64,000 nt of DNA, from NCBI RefSeq assembly GCF_000376225.1, contig NZ_AQXL01000135.1:124001-188000 (forward strand), given 5' to 3'. The notes beneath the pieces are model-generated. The model saw nothing but the letters and a program-made list of their open reading frames with translations. It was not told where the DNA came from and made no database searches. Made by a program: the position numbers and the translations under genes. Positions 52,579-61,713 of this stretch are shown here, in pieces (the first letter of the stretch is position 1; each line of letters starts with the position of its first letter). The DNA comes from Effusibacillus pohliae DSM 22757 (GTDB lineage Bacteria > Bacillota > Bacilli > Tumebacillales > Effusibacillaceae).

Positions 52579-53169
52579 TCACTCCGGCAGATCGGGAATT
52601 TTTTTCAAGATGTCGTTCATGGTGAAGGAAACGCAGGGCAGCCGATCGGATCGTACCGGTTCGTCTCCCGTGAATACGTCCGCCAGTTCGTATCGTTCAC
52701 CCCGCAGAACATACTGTTCAAGGTAAGTTCCGGCAGAGTCGACGATCCAGAATTCGGGAATTCCGTATTTCTCATAGGTTTTGAGTTTGCCTAACCGATC
52801 TCTCTTAATGGTGAAGGGGGACAGGATCTCGATCACCAGATCCGGGATTCCTTCAATCCCGCGTTTTGTAATGATCGACAGACGGCTGCGATGAATCATG
52901 ATCAGATCGGGTTGGCGCACTTCGTACTGGGAGAGGATGACATCCATGGGAGCATCCAGGATCACGTACTCTTCATCGCAGTTCTGGGTGAGCAGAAACT
53001 GCATGCGTGCGCTGATCATCTGATGCCTGGCGGTCGGACTGGGCTTCATCAATTCAAGTACGCCATCGACCAATTCGTAGCGTACGCCTTCCTCATACGG
53101 GAGGTTCGCATAGTCTTCATACGTGAGACGGCCTTCCTTGATGATTTTGTTGGGATCGTCTTTCTTCAT
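52579..53169 (-). CDS. Uma2-family protein (DUF820, PD-(D/E)XK-like)
   Basis: A 196-residue protein with the Uma2 layout: RLTYEDYANLPYEEGVRYELVDGVLELM, SPTARHQMISARMQFLL, VRQPDLIMI, GIPDLVIEILSPFTIKRD and KLKTYEKYGIPEFWIVDS. The fold is restriction-endonuclease-like with Asp and E-x-L as catalytic residues. Function of the family is unknown; members occur in many copies in some bacteria. AAAGGAG fits ATG 53169; ATG 53178 overlaps the site. Flanked by the pepF and yqeG transcripts. Confidence 0.8.
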   Translation of the reverse strand: MKKDDPNKIIKEGRLTYEDYANLPYEEGVRYELVDGVLELMKPSPTARHQMISARMQFLLTQNCDEEYVILDAPMDVILSQYEVRQPDLIMIHRSRLSIITKRGIEGIPDLVIEILSPFTIKRDRLGKLKTYEKYGIPEFWIVDSAGTYLEQYVLRGERYELADVFTGDEPVRSDRLPCVSFTMNDILKKIPDLPE

Positions 53170-53409
53170 CCGTTCCATCTCCTTTTTCGTAATTCATTAT
53201 AACAAATCTGGAAATTCTTTTTCAGACATCAGACGTACCGCCAAATCCGTTTCCGAACCGATACCGGGCAAGCGGGATTCTTTTTTGGGTGAGCTTATTT
53301 TTCTCCGGCAGCAGGTGCGTTTCTGTCGTTCCTGTGGTACGATAAGTGTTTGAAACGGTTGCTGCCTGCAAACGATAGAACACAAGCGAACGCAGTTTGA
53401 GGTGACAGT

Positions 53410-53925
53410 ATGTTAAAACGATTGATCCCGTCGCTCTATGTGCAGTCGATCTACCATATCGACCTGGATGCGCTGAAGGCGCAGGGAGTGAAAGGGATTA
53501 TCACCGATCTGGACAATACGCTTGTCGCCTGGGATTCCCCCTATGCCACGCCGAAACTGGCCGCCTGGCTGCAGGACGTGCGGGAGCGCGGGTTCCAGGT
53601 GTGCATCGTGTCCAATAATAAAAAGACGCGGGTGGAGGAATTCGCTCGCCCGCTGCAGTTGCCAGCCATTTCCGACGCGAAAAAACCGATCAGCCGGGCG
53701 TTCCGCCGCGCGATGCAAATTATGGGTACCGAACCGCACGAGACGGTGGTTGTGGGCGACCAGATTTTTACCGATGTGTGGGGCGGGAACAGGATGGGGA
53801 TCTACACGATTCTGGTGCTGCCGATCGCCTCGAAGGAATGGGCGGGCACCAAGCTGCTGCGTGCGATGGAACGGTTCGTGCTGAAAGAGCTCCGCAAGCG
53901 GGGCATGATCCCATGGGAGGATTGA
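53410..53925 (+). CDS. yqeG: HAD-family phosphatase YqeG
   Basis: A 171-residue HAD phosphatase: ITDLDNTLVAWDSP carries the nucleophile, VSNN is motif II, DAKKPISRAFRRAMQIM includes the motif III lysine, and VVGDQIFTDVWGGNRMG is motif IV. It starts the conserved run yqeG-yqeH-aroE-yhbY-nadD-yqeK-rsfS-yqeM. The substrate is unknown. GAGGTGACAGT precedes the ATG, and yqeH follows after 2 bp. Confidence 0.92.
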   Translation: MLKRLIPSLYVQSIYHIDLDALKAQGVKGIITDLDNTLVAWDSPYATPKLAAWLQDVRERGFQVCIVSNNKKTRVEEFARPLQLPAISDAKKPISRAFRRAMQIMGTEPHETVVVGDQIFTDVWGGNRMGIYTILVLPIASKEWAGTKLLRAMERFVLKELRKRGMIPWED

Positions 53926-53927
53926 AG

Positions 53928-55043
53928 ATGGATCCAGCATTGAAAATCTGCACCGGGTGCGGTGCGCCTCTGCAAACGGAACATCCGGAACGTCCGGGTT
54001 ATACGGTTGCTTCGGCGCTCGAGCGGGAACATCCGGTGTGCCGCAGATGTTTTCGCATCAAACATTACAATGAAGTGGCGCCTGTCGCCATTCACGACGA
54101 CGAGTTTATCCGGATCGTCAGCGAAATCAGCACAAAACGGGCGCTGGTTGTCAAGGTCGTCGATCTGTTCGATTTTTCCGGCTCCTGGATTGACAATCTC
54201 CGCCGCTACATCGGCAACAATCCGGTTTTGCTGGTAGCCAACAAAGTGGATGTCCTGCCGAAGCAAACCAATTTGGACAAGGTCGAGCAGTGGTTGCGGA
54301 AGGAAGTCGAGAAAAAAGGGGTTTTGCCCGAGGGGATCGCGCTCGTCTCAGCCAGCAAAGGCCACCGTGTCGAGCAGGTCAAAACGTTTATTGAGCGGTA
54401 TGCAAACGAACGGGATGTGTATGTGATCGGAACGGCCAACGTGGGCAAATCCACCTTGATCAACCGTTTGATTCAGATGTTTGGCGAAACGGGCAACGTC
54501 GAGCTGACCACCTCCCGCTACCCGGGCACCACGCTGTCGACCGTACAGCTGGCAATTCCGAACTACAAGCATATGATCGTGGATACGCCGGGCATCCTGA
54601 CGACCCATCGGCTGTCCGATCTGGTCTGTCCAAACTGTCTCAAACAGATTGTGCCGGATCGCGCGATCAACCCGAGAGTGTATCAACTGAACAGCGGCCA
54701 GACCTTGTTTGTCGGCGGTCTGGCGCGGTTTGATTTTGTCAGCGGCGAACGCCAGCCGTTTGTCTGCTATTTTGCCAACCAGTTGGGGATTCACCGCACC
54801 AAGCTGGAAAACGCGGACGCTTTGTACGAGAGGCACATCGGAGGGTTGTTAACGCCGCCTTGCGCAGACTGTGGCGATCATTTGCGCGATCTGGCGACCC
54901 ATAAATTGAAAATCAAACAGGGCCCCAATGTCGACATCGTGATTTCGGGGCTCGGCTGGATCTCCGTGCGAGGCCATGCTTGCGAAGTCCACCTGCGGGT
55001 GCCGAGCGGCGTCGACGTGTCGGTCCGGCGGGCGATTATTTAA
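53928..55043 (+). CDS. yqeH: circularly permuted GTPase YqeH, ribosome assembly
   Basis: A 371-residue GTPase required in Bacillus subtilis for 30S assembly. The N-terminus has a zinc finger (CTGCGAP and CRRCF). The G motifs are permuted: NKVD (G4) near residue 104, SASKG (G5), then GTANVGKST (G1) near 165 and DTPG (G3) near 220. A second Cys cluster (CPNC...C..C) and the C-terminal treble-clef domain follow. ATG 53928 follows GGGAGG. Confidence 0.94.
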   Translation: MDPALKICTGCGAPLQTEHPERPGYTVASALEREHPVCRRCFRIKHYNEVAPVAIHDDEFIRIVSEISTKRALVVKVVDLFDFSGSWIDNLRRYIGNNPVLLVANKVDVLPKQTNLDKVEQWLRKEVEKKGVLPEGIALVSASKGHRVEQVKTFIERYANERDVYVIGTANVGKSTLINRLIQMFGETGNVELTTSRYPGTTLSTVQLAIPNYKHMIVDTPGILTTHRLSDLVCPNCLKQIVPDRAINPRVYQLNSGQTLFVGGLARFDFVSGERQPFVCYFANQLGIHRTKLENADALYERHIGGLLTPPCADCGDHLRDLATHKLKIKQGPNVDIVISGLGWISVRGHACEVHLRVPSGVDVSVRRAII

Positions 55044-55119
55044 ATGAAAGACACATACCCGGTGACCAACCTGCATACGGTAAAATACGACATTTTCCGG
55101 GAGGCAGGGGTGGAACGGT

Positions 55120-55341
55120 ATGGCACAACAGGTGGAAGAGCACAAGCGCCTGGTAGAGCGGTGGATGGATGCCGATTTCCAGGCGAAACCGATACGGATG
55201 GACGAATTCATCGATCATTTGCGCAGGCAAGTATCCATTGTGCGGGAGGAAGACCCGACTCTGGCCGATTATCATCTGCATGACATCAAGCTGTTGTTTC
55301 AGAAGCAGGGGGTCATTTTGCAGATCGATTTTCGCAAATAA
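55120..55341 (+). CDS. small hypothetical protein between yqeH and aroE
   Basis: A 73-residue, mostly helical charged protein (QVEEHKRLVERWMDADF, MDEFIDHLRRQVSIVREEDP) with no cysteine or membrane helix. GGAGGCAGGGG precedes the ATG. It interrupts the usual direct yqeH-aroE order and is followed by its own terminator, so a separate promoter for aroE is needed. No family recognised. Confidence 0.6.
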   Translation: MAQQVEEHKRLVERWMDADFQAKPIRMDEFIDHLRRQVSIVREEDPTLADYHLHDIKLLFQKQGVILQIDFRK

Positions 55342-55375
55342 GCATCCGGGGGATCTGTGAACGCTTTCCCGTAAA

Positions 55376-55404
55376 ACACCGCCGTCTGGCACGGGGGTGT
55401 TTTT
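55376..55404 (+). terminator. rho-independent terminator before aroE
   Basis: ACACC...CC pairs with GG...GGTGT, followed by T4. Directly after it a TATAGT box near 55421 may be the -10 of the aroE promoter. Confidence 0.75.
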
Positions 55405-55480
55405 CATTGGGCGAAAGTTTGGTATAGTAGGATCAAAATAAGTGGTTTCATCGGGTAGCATGGACATATGGAGGTTGAAG

Positions 55481-56335
55481 ATGGACGGCAGCGGACATTT
55501 GACTCTCACCGGATTGTTTGGCCATCCCGTTCGTCATTCCCGCTCGCCCGCGATGCACAATGCCGCTTTTCGGGAATTGGGGCTGCCCTATGTGTACGTT
55601 GCGTTCGACGTCGCCCCGGAATCGCTGGCGGCCGCGGTTGACAGCATTCGGGTGTTGGGGATGCGCGGCGTGAACGTGACGATCCCCCACAAAGTGGATG
55701 TGATGCCCTATTTGGACCGGATCACGCCGGAAGCGGATCTGATCGGGGCGGTCAATACGATTGTGAATGAAAACGGTGTACTGATCGGACATAATACGGA
55801 TGGCACGGGGTATGTGCGTTCGTTGCTGGAAGAGAGCCGGCTGTCCCTGCCGGAATCGCCGGTGTTGATCCTCGGGGCAGGCGGCGCCGCGCGGGCGATC
55901 GTGACGGCACTTGCTTGGCAAGGGGCGAAGGAAATTTATATCGCCAACCGGACCCGGCAAAAAGGGGACGAGCTGGCGCAACGAATCGCGGCGTTGTGCT
56001 CGGTTCATTCGGTTTCGCTTGCGGACATCCCGGAGTTGATCAAGCGAGTGCGGCTGGTGGTGAACACAACGTCTGTCGGCATGCACCCGAATGTGGAAGA
56101 GAGCCCGATCGATCCGGCTCTGCTGCATGAAGGGCTGGTCGTGTCGGATTTGATTTATAACCCGTTGGAAACGTGTCTCTTGCGGGAAGCTCGCCGGCGC
56201 GGCGCCACACCGCACGGAGGGTTGGGCATGTTTATCTACCAGGGGGCGGAAGCGTTTACGTTGTGGACAGGCGCCGAAGCTCCTGTGGAGATCATGCGGC
56301 AAACGGTCGAATCGATCCTCATCCCGCGAAGGTGA
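55481..56335 (+). CDS. aroE: shikimate dehydrogenase
   Basis: A 284-residue NADPH enzyme reducing 3-dehydroshikimate to shikimate. LFGHPVRHSRSPAMHNAAF near residue 12 binds the substrate, VNVTIPHK contains the catalytic Lys, GHNTDGTGYV the catalytic Asp, LILGAGGAARAI is the cofactor loop, and NTTSVGMHPN is diagnostic. ATG 55481 follows GGAGG with 6 nt spacing; an upstream in-frame GTG lacks a site. Confidence 0.95.
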   Translation: MDGSGHLTLTGLFGHPVRHSRSPAMHNAAFRELGLPYVYVAFDVAPESLAAAVDSIRVLGMRGVNVTIPHKVDVMPYLDRITPEADLIGAVNTIVNENGVLIGHNTDGTGYVRSLLEESRLSLPESPVLILGAGGAARAIVTALAWQGAKEIYIANRTRQKGDELAQRIAALCSVHSVSLADIPELIKRVRLVVNTTSVGMHPNVEESPIDPALLHEGLVVSDLIYNPLETCLLREARRRGATPHGGLGMFIYQGAEAFTLWTGAEAPVEIMRQTVESILIPRR

Positions 56336-56379
56336 AGAAGGAATGCGAAACCAAAATTTTGGCCAAAGGAGTCATCAGG

Positions 56380-56673
56380 TTGCTGACAGGGAAACAAAAA
56401 CGGTATTTGCGTTCGTTGGCCCACCATCTCGACCCGATTTTGCAGGTCGGGAAGGGCGGAGTAACGGAAAATTTGCTGGAACAGGTGTCGCTGGCGCTGG
56501 AAGCAAGGGAACTGATCAAAGTCTCCGTTCTGAACAACTGTGAATGCGACAAGGACGAGGTCGCGGAACAACTGGTTGAAGGCGCGGGAGCTGAGCTGGT
56601 GCAAGTGATCGGGAAAACGGTGGTTTTGTATCGGGAATCGGCCGCAAACAAGCAAATCGAATTGCCGAAATGA
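56380..56673 (+). CDS. yhbY: YhbY-family RNA-binding protein (CRM domain)
   Basis: A 97-residue single CRM-domain protein that binds pre-50S ribosomes. LTGKQKRYLRSLAHHLDPILQVGKGGVTENLLEQV and the later GKTVVLYRES match the family throughout; the GxxG-like loop is GKGG. TTG 56380 was chosen because AAAGGAG lies 8 nt upstream and family members begin at this point; no ATG is available. Confidence 0.9.
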   Translation: MLTGKQKRYLRSLAHHLDPILQVGKGGVTENLLEQVSLALEARELIKVSVLNNCECDKDEVAEQLVEGAGAELVQVIGKTVVLYRESAANKQIELPK

Positions 56674-56685
56674 GGTTCCCGCAGC

Positions 56686-57300
56686 ATGAAAATCGGTCTG
56701 TTTGGCGGAACGTTCGACCCGGTCCATATCGGACATCTGGTGGCCGCAAGATTGGCCCAGGAAGCGATGGGGCTCGATCGCGTGATATTCATTCCGTCCG
56801 GTGTGCCGCCTCACAAGCGGGAACATCACATTTCGCCCGCCGACCGGCGTCTCCGGATGGTGGAGCTGGCGGTCGCCGATGAGCGGGGTTTTCAGGTGTC
56901 CGATTGGGAATTGCAGCAGCCGGGACCGTCTTATACGGTCCACACGGTGGAATCCTTTTCGTCTCAATATCCGGAAGATGAGTTATACTTGATTGTAGGG
57001 GCGGACATGCTGTATGATTTTCCGAACTGGCAGTCGCCTAGGCGGATTTTGCAGCTGGCGCAACTGATCGGCATGACGCGGCCCGGTTTTCCGCTCGCCG
57101 AGTGCAGGGCCGAGCTGCAGCAAGCTTTGCCGGAGGCAGAACGGCGGGTTCATTATGTGGAGATGCCCGGTCTTGAAATTTCATCCACGTGGTTGCGCGA
57201 ACGGCTGCAACACCGTCAATCGGTCCGCCACCTGATTCCGGAACGAGTGATTCGCTTTATCGAGGAGAATGGGTTGTATGACAGAAGAGCAGATTCGTGA
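56686..57300 (+). CDS. nadD: nicotinate-mononucleotide adenylyltransferase
   Basis: A 204-residue nucleotidyltransferase making deamido-NAD in NAD synthesis. GGTFDPVHIGHLVAARLA is the HxGH site, PSGVPPHKRE and ADMLYDFPNW are NadD-specific, and ISSTWLRERL is the C-terminal ATP-binding motif. GAGGTTCCCGCAGC precedes the ATG. Its 3' end overlaps the start of yqeK. Confidence 0.95.
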   Translation: MKIGLFGGTFDPVHIGHLVAARLAQEAMGLDRVIFIPSGVPPHKREHHISPADRRLRMVELAVADERGFQVSDWELQQPGPSYTVHTVESFSSQYPEDELYLIVGADMLYDFPNWQSPRRILQLAQLIGMTRPGFPLAECRAELQQALPEAERRVHYVEMPGLEISSTWLRERLQHRQSVRHLIPERVIRFIEENGLYDRRADS

Positions 57301-57853
57301 AAAAGTGCAGTCTGCACTTTCGCCGAAACGGTTTCGCCATGTCGAGGGAGTCGTGCAAACGGCAGACCGGCTGGCCCGGCTGCATGGCACCGATCCGGAT
57401 CATGCCCGGCTTGCCGCCTGGCTGCACGATTATTGCCGGGAATGGCCAAAGGAAAAATTGCTCCAGACGGCGAAACAGCATTCGGTCAACGAGATGTTTT
57501 TCGAAGTGACGGAGCTGTTGCACGGGCATATCGCGGCAGCGATCGCTCCCGAGGAATTCGGCATTGCCGACGAGGATGTGTTGAATGCGGTGAGGTTTCA
57601 CACATCCGGCCGGCCAAACATGTCGCTGCTGGAAAAAGTGGTGTTTCTCGCCGATGCGATTGAACCGGGCCGCGACTATCCCGCTATTGCCGAAATCCGC
57701 AAGCTGGCAGAAGAGGATCTCCACATGGCGTTGGCTCTTTCGTTCGACAATACGATCGAGTATTTGATCAGGCGCCAACAACCGATCTTTCCCTTGACTG
57801 TCGTGGCACGCAACGAGATTTGGCGGATTCTCAAGGATGGACGGGTCGTGTGA
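57278..57853 (+). CDS. yqeK: HD-domain diadenosine tetraphosphatase YqeK
   Basis: A 191-residue HD-domain phosphohydrolase; the Bacillus homologue splits Ap4A symmetrically into ADP. RFRHVEGVVQTADRLARLH has the first His, AWLHDYCREWPKEKLL the HD pair, ELLHGHIAA and AVRFHTSGRPNMSLLEKVVFLADAIEPGRDY further ligands. ATG 57278 follows GAGGAG inside the nadD gene, overlapping it by 23 nt. Confidence 0.92.
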   Translation: MTEEQIREKVQSALSPKRFRHVEGVVQTADRLARLHGTDPDHARLAAWLHDYCREWPKEKLLQTAKQHSVNEMFFEVTELLHGHIAAAIAPEEFGIADEDVLNAVRFHTSGRPNMSLLEKVVFLADAIEPGRDYPAIAEIRKLAEEDLHMALALSFDNTIEYLIRRQQPIFPLTVVARNEIWRILKDGRVV

Positions 57854-57914
57854 GCCTCTTTTGACATACACTAAGCAGTAAGAACCATTTTACAAATCCT
57901 TAGGAGGCATGTGC

Positions 57915-58262
57915 ATGGGGGAACAAATGGTGGAATTTGCAAAAATCGCGGCCGAGGCGGCTGCCGACAAAAAGGCGAAAGACATTGTACTGCTCGACAT
58001 CCGAGGGCTGTCAGTGATCGCAGACTATTTCGTCTTATGCAGCGGAAATTCCACTACTCAGGTGCAAGCCATCGCGCAGGCGGTCAAGGAGAAGATGACG
58101 CAAAAAGGACTCCCGGTGCGCGGCATGGAAGGCTACGAGGAAGCCAAATGGGTGCTGATCGATTGCGGAGACGTTGTCGTCCACGTGTTCCGAACCGAGG
58201 AACGGGAATATTACAACCTGGAACGGGTATGGAGCGACGCGCGGGAGTTAAGTATTGTCTGA
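57915..58262 (+). CDS. rsfS: ribosomal silencing factor RsfS
   Basis: A 115-residue protein that binds L14 and blocks 30S-50S joining under starvation. KDIVLLDIRGLSVIADYFVLCSGNSTTQVQAIAQAV, GYEEAKWVLIDCGDVVVHVF and REYYNLERVWSDA are the conserved segments of the DUF143 family. TAGGAGG lies 7 nt before ATG 57915. Confidence 0.95.
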   Translation: MGEQMVEFAKIAAEAAADKKAKDIVLLDIRGLSVIADYFVLCSGNSTTQVQAIAQAVKEKMTQKGLPVRGMEGYEEAKWVLIDCGDVVVHVFRTEEREYYNLERVWSDARELSIV

Positions 58263-58353
58263 GTATTGTCAGAAAATCTGCGGCAAAACGGCTGATTCGA
58301 ATACATCGCCCGGCCTCTTGAGGACCGGGCATTTGTTGTGCGGGGGATGGAAA

Positions 58354-59118
58354 GTGGAAGAGCGTGTGATGTACCGGGATTTCGCGGAATTCTACGATGA
58401 GTTGATGCAAGACGCACCGTATGACGAATGGCTGCGTTTGTTTGAGGACAGGCTGGCATCGGAAACGGGCGGCCGCCGTGCCGCCGCTCCATGGAAAGTG
58501 GCGGATCTGGGGTGCGGCACCGGCACATTTTCGATTCGCCTGTTCAAAAAAGGGTACCAGGTGTATGCGGTTGATTTGTCTGAGGAGATGCTGGCCCAGG
58601 CGCAGGCGAAACTGCCCCATCCGACTCCGTTTCTGCGTTTTTTGCAGCAGGACGTGCGGCATTTGCGGCTGCCCGAACAAGTGGATTGCGCCGTCTCGTT
58701 TTGTGACGCACTCAATTACTTGCTGGAAGAGGACGATTTGCTGCAGGCTTTCCGGGCGATCCGCAGCCAGTTGAAAGCGGGGGGCTGGTTCCTGTTTGAC
58801 ATGCATACGCCTTACATGCTGCAGGAAGAGTTGGGGCAGCAAACGTTTTACGATGTGCGGGAGGACGTTGCCTACATCTGGCAGAGTCGGTTCGATGCCG
58901 AGCGGTGCCAGGTGGAATACGATGTCACATTCTTTGCGCATGTGGAAGACGATTTGTACAGGCGGTTTCAGGAGACTCACTGGCAGCGGGCTTATCCGCA
59001 GGAAACGATTGAGCGGTTGCTGCGCGAGGCAGGATTTGCGCACGTGGAAGCGGGGGCCGATTTTCGCTGGCAGGAGCCTGCGGAGACGGCGAAGCGGTAT
59101 TTCTTTTGCGCGAAATAA
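58354..59118 (+). CDS. yqeM: SAM-dependent methyltransferase, YqeM type
   Basis: A 254-residue class I methyltransferase; VADLGCGTGTFSIRLFKKGYQVYAVDLSEEML holds motif I and the acidic end of strand 2. MYRDFAEFYDELMQDAPYDEWL is the usual N-terminus of YqeM. The position after rsfS agrees with the Bacillus subtilis order. The target is unknown. GTG 58354 follows GGGGGATGG; ATG 58369 is an alternative start. Confidence 0.85.
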   Translation: MEERVMYRDFAEFYDELMQDAPYDEWLRLFEDRLASETGGRRAAAPWKVADLGCGTGTFSIRLFKKGYQVYAVDLSEEMLAQAQAKLPHPTPFLRFLQQDVRHLRLPEQVDCAVSFCDALNYLLEEDDLLQAFRAIRSQLKAGGWFLFDMHTPYMLQEELGQQTFYDVREDVAYIWQSRFDAERCQVEYDVTFFAHVEDDLYRRFQETHWQRAYPQETIERLLREAGFAHVEAGADFRWQEPAETAKRYFFCAK

Positions 59119-59278
59119 GGCTCATGATAGCTCCTTAAAAAACTTGAGACAGCAAACCGATGTAAGAAAAAGCAAGATCAGCATGAGAAATGTCGGGAGG
59201 GATGCGACAACCCGCCACCTTGGACTGAGTCAGACGTTTGCGAAGTTGGATCTTTCCCGGCTGCTTCCGGCTGCCCGG

Positions 59279-59306
59279 TAAAAAAAGTCCCGGCCAAATG
59301 CCGGGC
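59279..59306 (-). terminator. terminator of the Gfo/Idh/MocA gene
   Basis: On the minus strand CCCGGC pairs with GCCGGG and is followed by T7. The 59119-59278 sequence holds no gene that I can see. Confidence 0.85.
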
Positions 59307-59337
59307 GGATGGAGAGAGCTGTGTTGGGCTGTAAACG

Positions 59338-60519
59338 TCAACGCGTGAAAGCGACCCCCAGCGGCCGGTCGCTGCAGGTTTCCGCCAATTCCAGGTCGCG
59401 AATCGCATCTTCCACGGTAATCAGGCCTTCGTGCTGCGGATTCTGTATCATCTGATAAAAATCGGCGAAACGAGCCTGCACAAGCGCTTTGTACCAGCCG
59501 TGGCGATCTGGCAGTTCCAGCTTATGGGCAAACGACACGCGGTCGCCTGCCGAACCGGCTGAGGCCGACAGGTTCAGCGCCTGTGCGCGAACTCGCGAAA
59601 TTGTGTCCGGCGCCGGATTTGTCGGAATCGCAGCCAAAAACTTCAGCAGTTCGTCTGTCTTGGTGGCACAAACTGTCCCTTCCAGGCTGAGCCGCTGGGG
59701 AATCCAGCCGTCCATCACAATCCGACCGTGGGTGCAGAGGATCTCCCACCGGGTGAATTCCGGTTCCTGTTTCAGGCGCGTAAAGCCGTGGTAATAGGTC
59801 ACGGGAACTGTCCACCCATCGGGGGCGATGTGCATCACCGTACCCCACACGCGCGACGCCTCACCGTTTGGCTCGCGGGCTGCGTGGCCGGAAGCCGCTT
59901 CTCCTTCGCCAAACCAGTAGCGGGCCACCTCGAAAAAGTGAACGCCATGCTCGATAAAGATGCCGCCGCTTCGGGCCTCGTCCCAAAACCAGTGGCCGCT
60001 CGCCACACGGTGGGCGGCATTGCGCATGATGCACTGTTCCGGGCGGCCGAACAGCCGCTTCGCAAGAATCTGTTTGACCGCCTCGACGAGCGGACTGTGA
60101 CGCATCACCAGGTCGACCGTCAGCGCCAATCCTCGTTGGCGCGCGATACGAAGCTGGTTTTTCAATCCGTCTGCAGTCAGCGAGCCTGGTTTCTCAAGAA
60201 ACAAATGTTTGCCTTGCTGCAGCATGAGAGCGCCGAGCGAAGCGTGAGTATCCGGCGGCGTTGCCAGGATGACGGCATCGACCTCCGGATCCGCTGCCAA
60301 ATGGGCGGCTTCGGCGTATTCCCGCACGCGCACGGATGCGGGCGATCTCCCTTTATGCGCAGCATAGGTTTGGATGGCACGCACCCGTTTGGAAGGGGTA
60401 CGGCTGGCCACAGCACACAGCTCAAAATGGGGCAGAGATGCGAAAGCCTCCGCCAGAAACGCCGCAAACTCGCCGGCGCCCGCAAGCCCTACGCGAATCA
60501 CATCAAACTCCACAGGCAT
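59338..60519 (-). CDS. Gfo/Idh/MocA-family oxidoreductase
   Basis: A 393-residue NAD(P)-dependent oxidoreductase. IRVGLAGAGEFAAFLAEAF is the Rossmann entry, VILATPPDTHASLGALMLQQGKHLFLEKPGSLT holds the EKP motif of the catalytic lysine, and GIFIEHGVHFFEVARYWFG supplies the later acid/base residues. Enzymes of this family act on sugars, inositols or related compounds; the substrate is not evident and no sugar genes are adjacent. GGAGGGGAGACG precedes the ATG. Confidence 0.85.
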   Translation of the reverse strand: MPVEFDVIRVGLAGAGEFAAFLAEAFASLPHFELCAVASRTPSKRVRAIQTYAAHKGRSPASVRVREYAEAAHLAADPEVDAVILATPPDTHASLGALMLQQGKHLFLEKPGSLTADGLKNQLRIARQRGLALTVDLVMRHSPLVEAVKQILAKRLFGRPEQCIMRNAAHRVASGHWFWDEARSGGIFIEHGVHFFEVARYWFGEGEAASGHAAREPNGEASRVWGTVMHIAPDGWTVPVTYYHGFTRLKQEPEFTRWEILCTHGRIVMDGWIPQRLSLEGTVCATKTDELLKFLAAIPTNPAPDTISRVRAQALNLSASAGSAGDRVSFAHKLELPDRHGWYKALVQARFADFYQMIQNPQHEGLITVEDAIRDLELAETCSDRPLGVAFTR

Positions 60520-60638
60520 CGTCTCCCCTCCAGTTCAATGTCAATCGCTGCTTGGTTCCGATTGCCAGGAGGTCCGTCTCCCGTTTTCTGATCAAAAGTA
60601 TACTGAAGCTGGCCGACGGAAAGAAAGGGGGGAGACGG

Positions 60639-61394
60639 TCAGATTTGATAGCCCAACAGATCGCGAACCACCACGGAGGCGAGGATCATGCCGGCCACCG
60701 GCGGCACGAACGCGATCGAGGCGGGCGGCTGTTTTGCCTTGCGGGGGGCTTGCCCCTGCTCCACTTCCGGTGAGACGATCTGCTGCCGCACATCTTCACG
60801 GGGCTTCATCGGCTGCTCCGTCGAGCAGACCACCCGCACCCCTTTCGTGATGCCATACTCTTTCAATTTGCGGCGAATCACTTTGGCGATCGGGTCGACT
60901 TGTGTTTGCGAGATGTCGACCACGCGGAAGCGCGTCGGGTCGATTTTGTTGGCGGCTCCCATCGACGAGACGATCGGGATGCCGCGCCGCTTGCATTCAA
61001 CGATCAGCAGGATTTTAGCCGTGATCGTGTCGATTGCATCGACCACGTAATCCGGCTTGTGCGCAAAGATCTCTTCTTTTGTGTCCTCGTTGAAAAACAT
61101 GTCGAGCGTGACGACTTCACATTCCGGGTTGATCTGTTTGACCCGCTCGGCCATCACTTGCGTTTTCGACATGCCGATCGTATGGGTGAGCGCCGGGATT
61201 TGGCGGTTGATGTTGGTGATGTCGACTACGTCCTTGTCGATCAGGATCAGCTTGCCGACGCCGGTGCGGGCGAGCGCTTCCACGGCGAACGAACCGACGC
61301 CACCCATGCCAAGCACGCAGACGGTGGAATTTTTCATTTTTTCCAGGCCTTCCGGGCCGATTACGAGTTCCGTGCGAGAAAAGCGGTGCAACAT
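60639..61394 (-). CDS. tcdA: tRNA threonylcarbamoyladenosine dehydratase
   Basis: A 251-residue E1-like enzyme that cyclises t6A37 of tRNA to ct6A. RFSRTELVIGPEGLEKM starts the family, VCVLGMGGVGSFAVEALARTG is the ATP-binding loop, DKDVVDITNINRQ is the E1 signature and VDAIDTITAKI the Asp region. The C-terminal part carries one Cys (VVCSTEQP). ATG 61394 follows AAAGGAG. YrvM is the Bacillus homologue. Confidence 0.92.
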   Translation of the reverse strand: MLHRFSRTELVIGPEGLEKMKNSTVCVLGMGGVGSFAVEALARTGVGKLILIDKDVVDITNINRQIPALTHTIGMSKTQVMAERVKQINPECEVVTLDMFFNEDTKEEIFAHKPDYVVDAIDTITAKILLIVECKRRGIPIVSSMGAANKIDPTRFRVVDISQTQVDPIAKVIRRKLKEYGITKGVRVVCSTEQPMKPREDVRQQIVSPEVEQGQAPRKAKQPPASIAFVPPVAGMILASVVVRDLLGYQI

Positions 61395-61464
61395 AATGGC
61401 GGTACTCCTTTTTTTGATATAAGATTGAGTTGGCAACCTTCATCATATCAGAAATAGACCCCAC

Positions 61465-61504
61465 AAAAAAAGTCTCCGCATCTTGCCCGATCAGAAGCGG
61501 AGAC
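61465..61504 (-). terminator. minus-strand terminator with no obvious gene
   Basis: On the minus strand GTCTCCGC (61504-61497) pairs with GCGGAGAC (61479-61472), followed by T7. The nearest minus-strand gene upstream is the MBL hydrolase almost 900 bp away, with thpR on the other strand between, so it may end an unseen short transcript antisense to the thpR start region. Confidence 0.75.
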
Positions 61505-61632
61505 GAAAGTTTGACTGCATCCCATTGTGGCCTGTTATGTTTGTATACGATATGCGGAGAAAATCAGAATGAACCCGGCACATTCGCCTAAAATAGTGTT
61601 GAAATGCAACATTTTGCAAAAGGAGTCAGCAT

Positions 61633-61713
61633 ATGGAAGAGAAAAAGATGGAAGCGGCTGACCTGTCCGGCGCCGGCGGCCAAGCAGGTGAGGCGGAGAA
61701 GGAGCGAGACTGA
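61633..61713 (+). CDS. 26-codon leader open reading frame before thpR
   Basis: A strong AAAGGAG lies 7 nt before ATG 61633. The 26 residues are highly charged (EEKKMEAADLSGAGG, then EKERD). Its TGA is immediately followed by the TTG start of thpR, and the thpR ribosome binding site (GAAGGAG) lies inside it. This may be a translationally coupled leader peptide; no function is known. Confidence 0.45.
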   Translation: MEEKKMEAADLSGAGGQAGEAEKERD

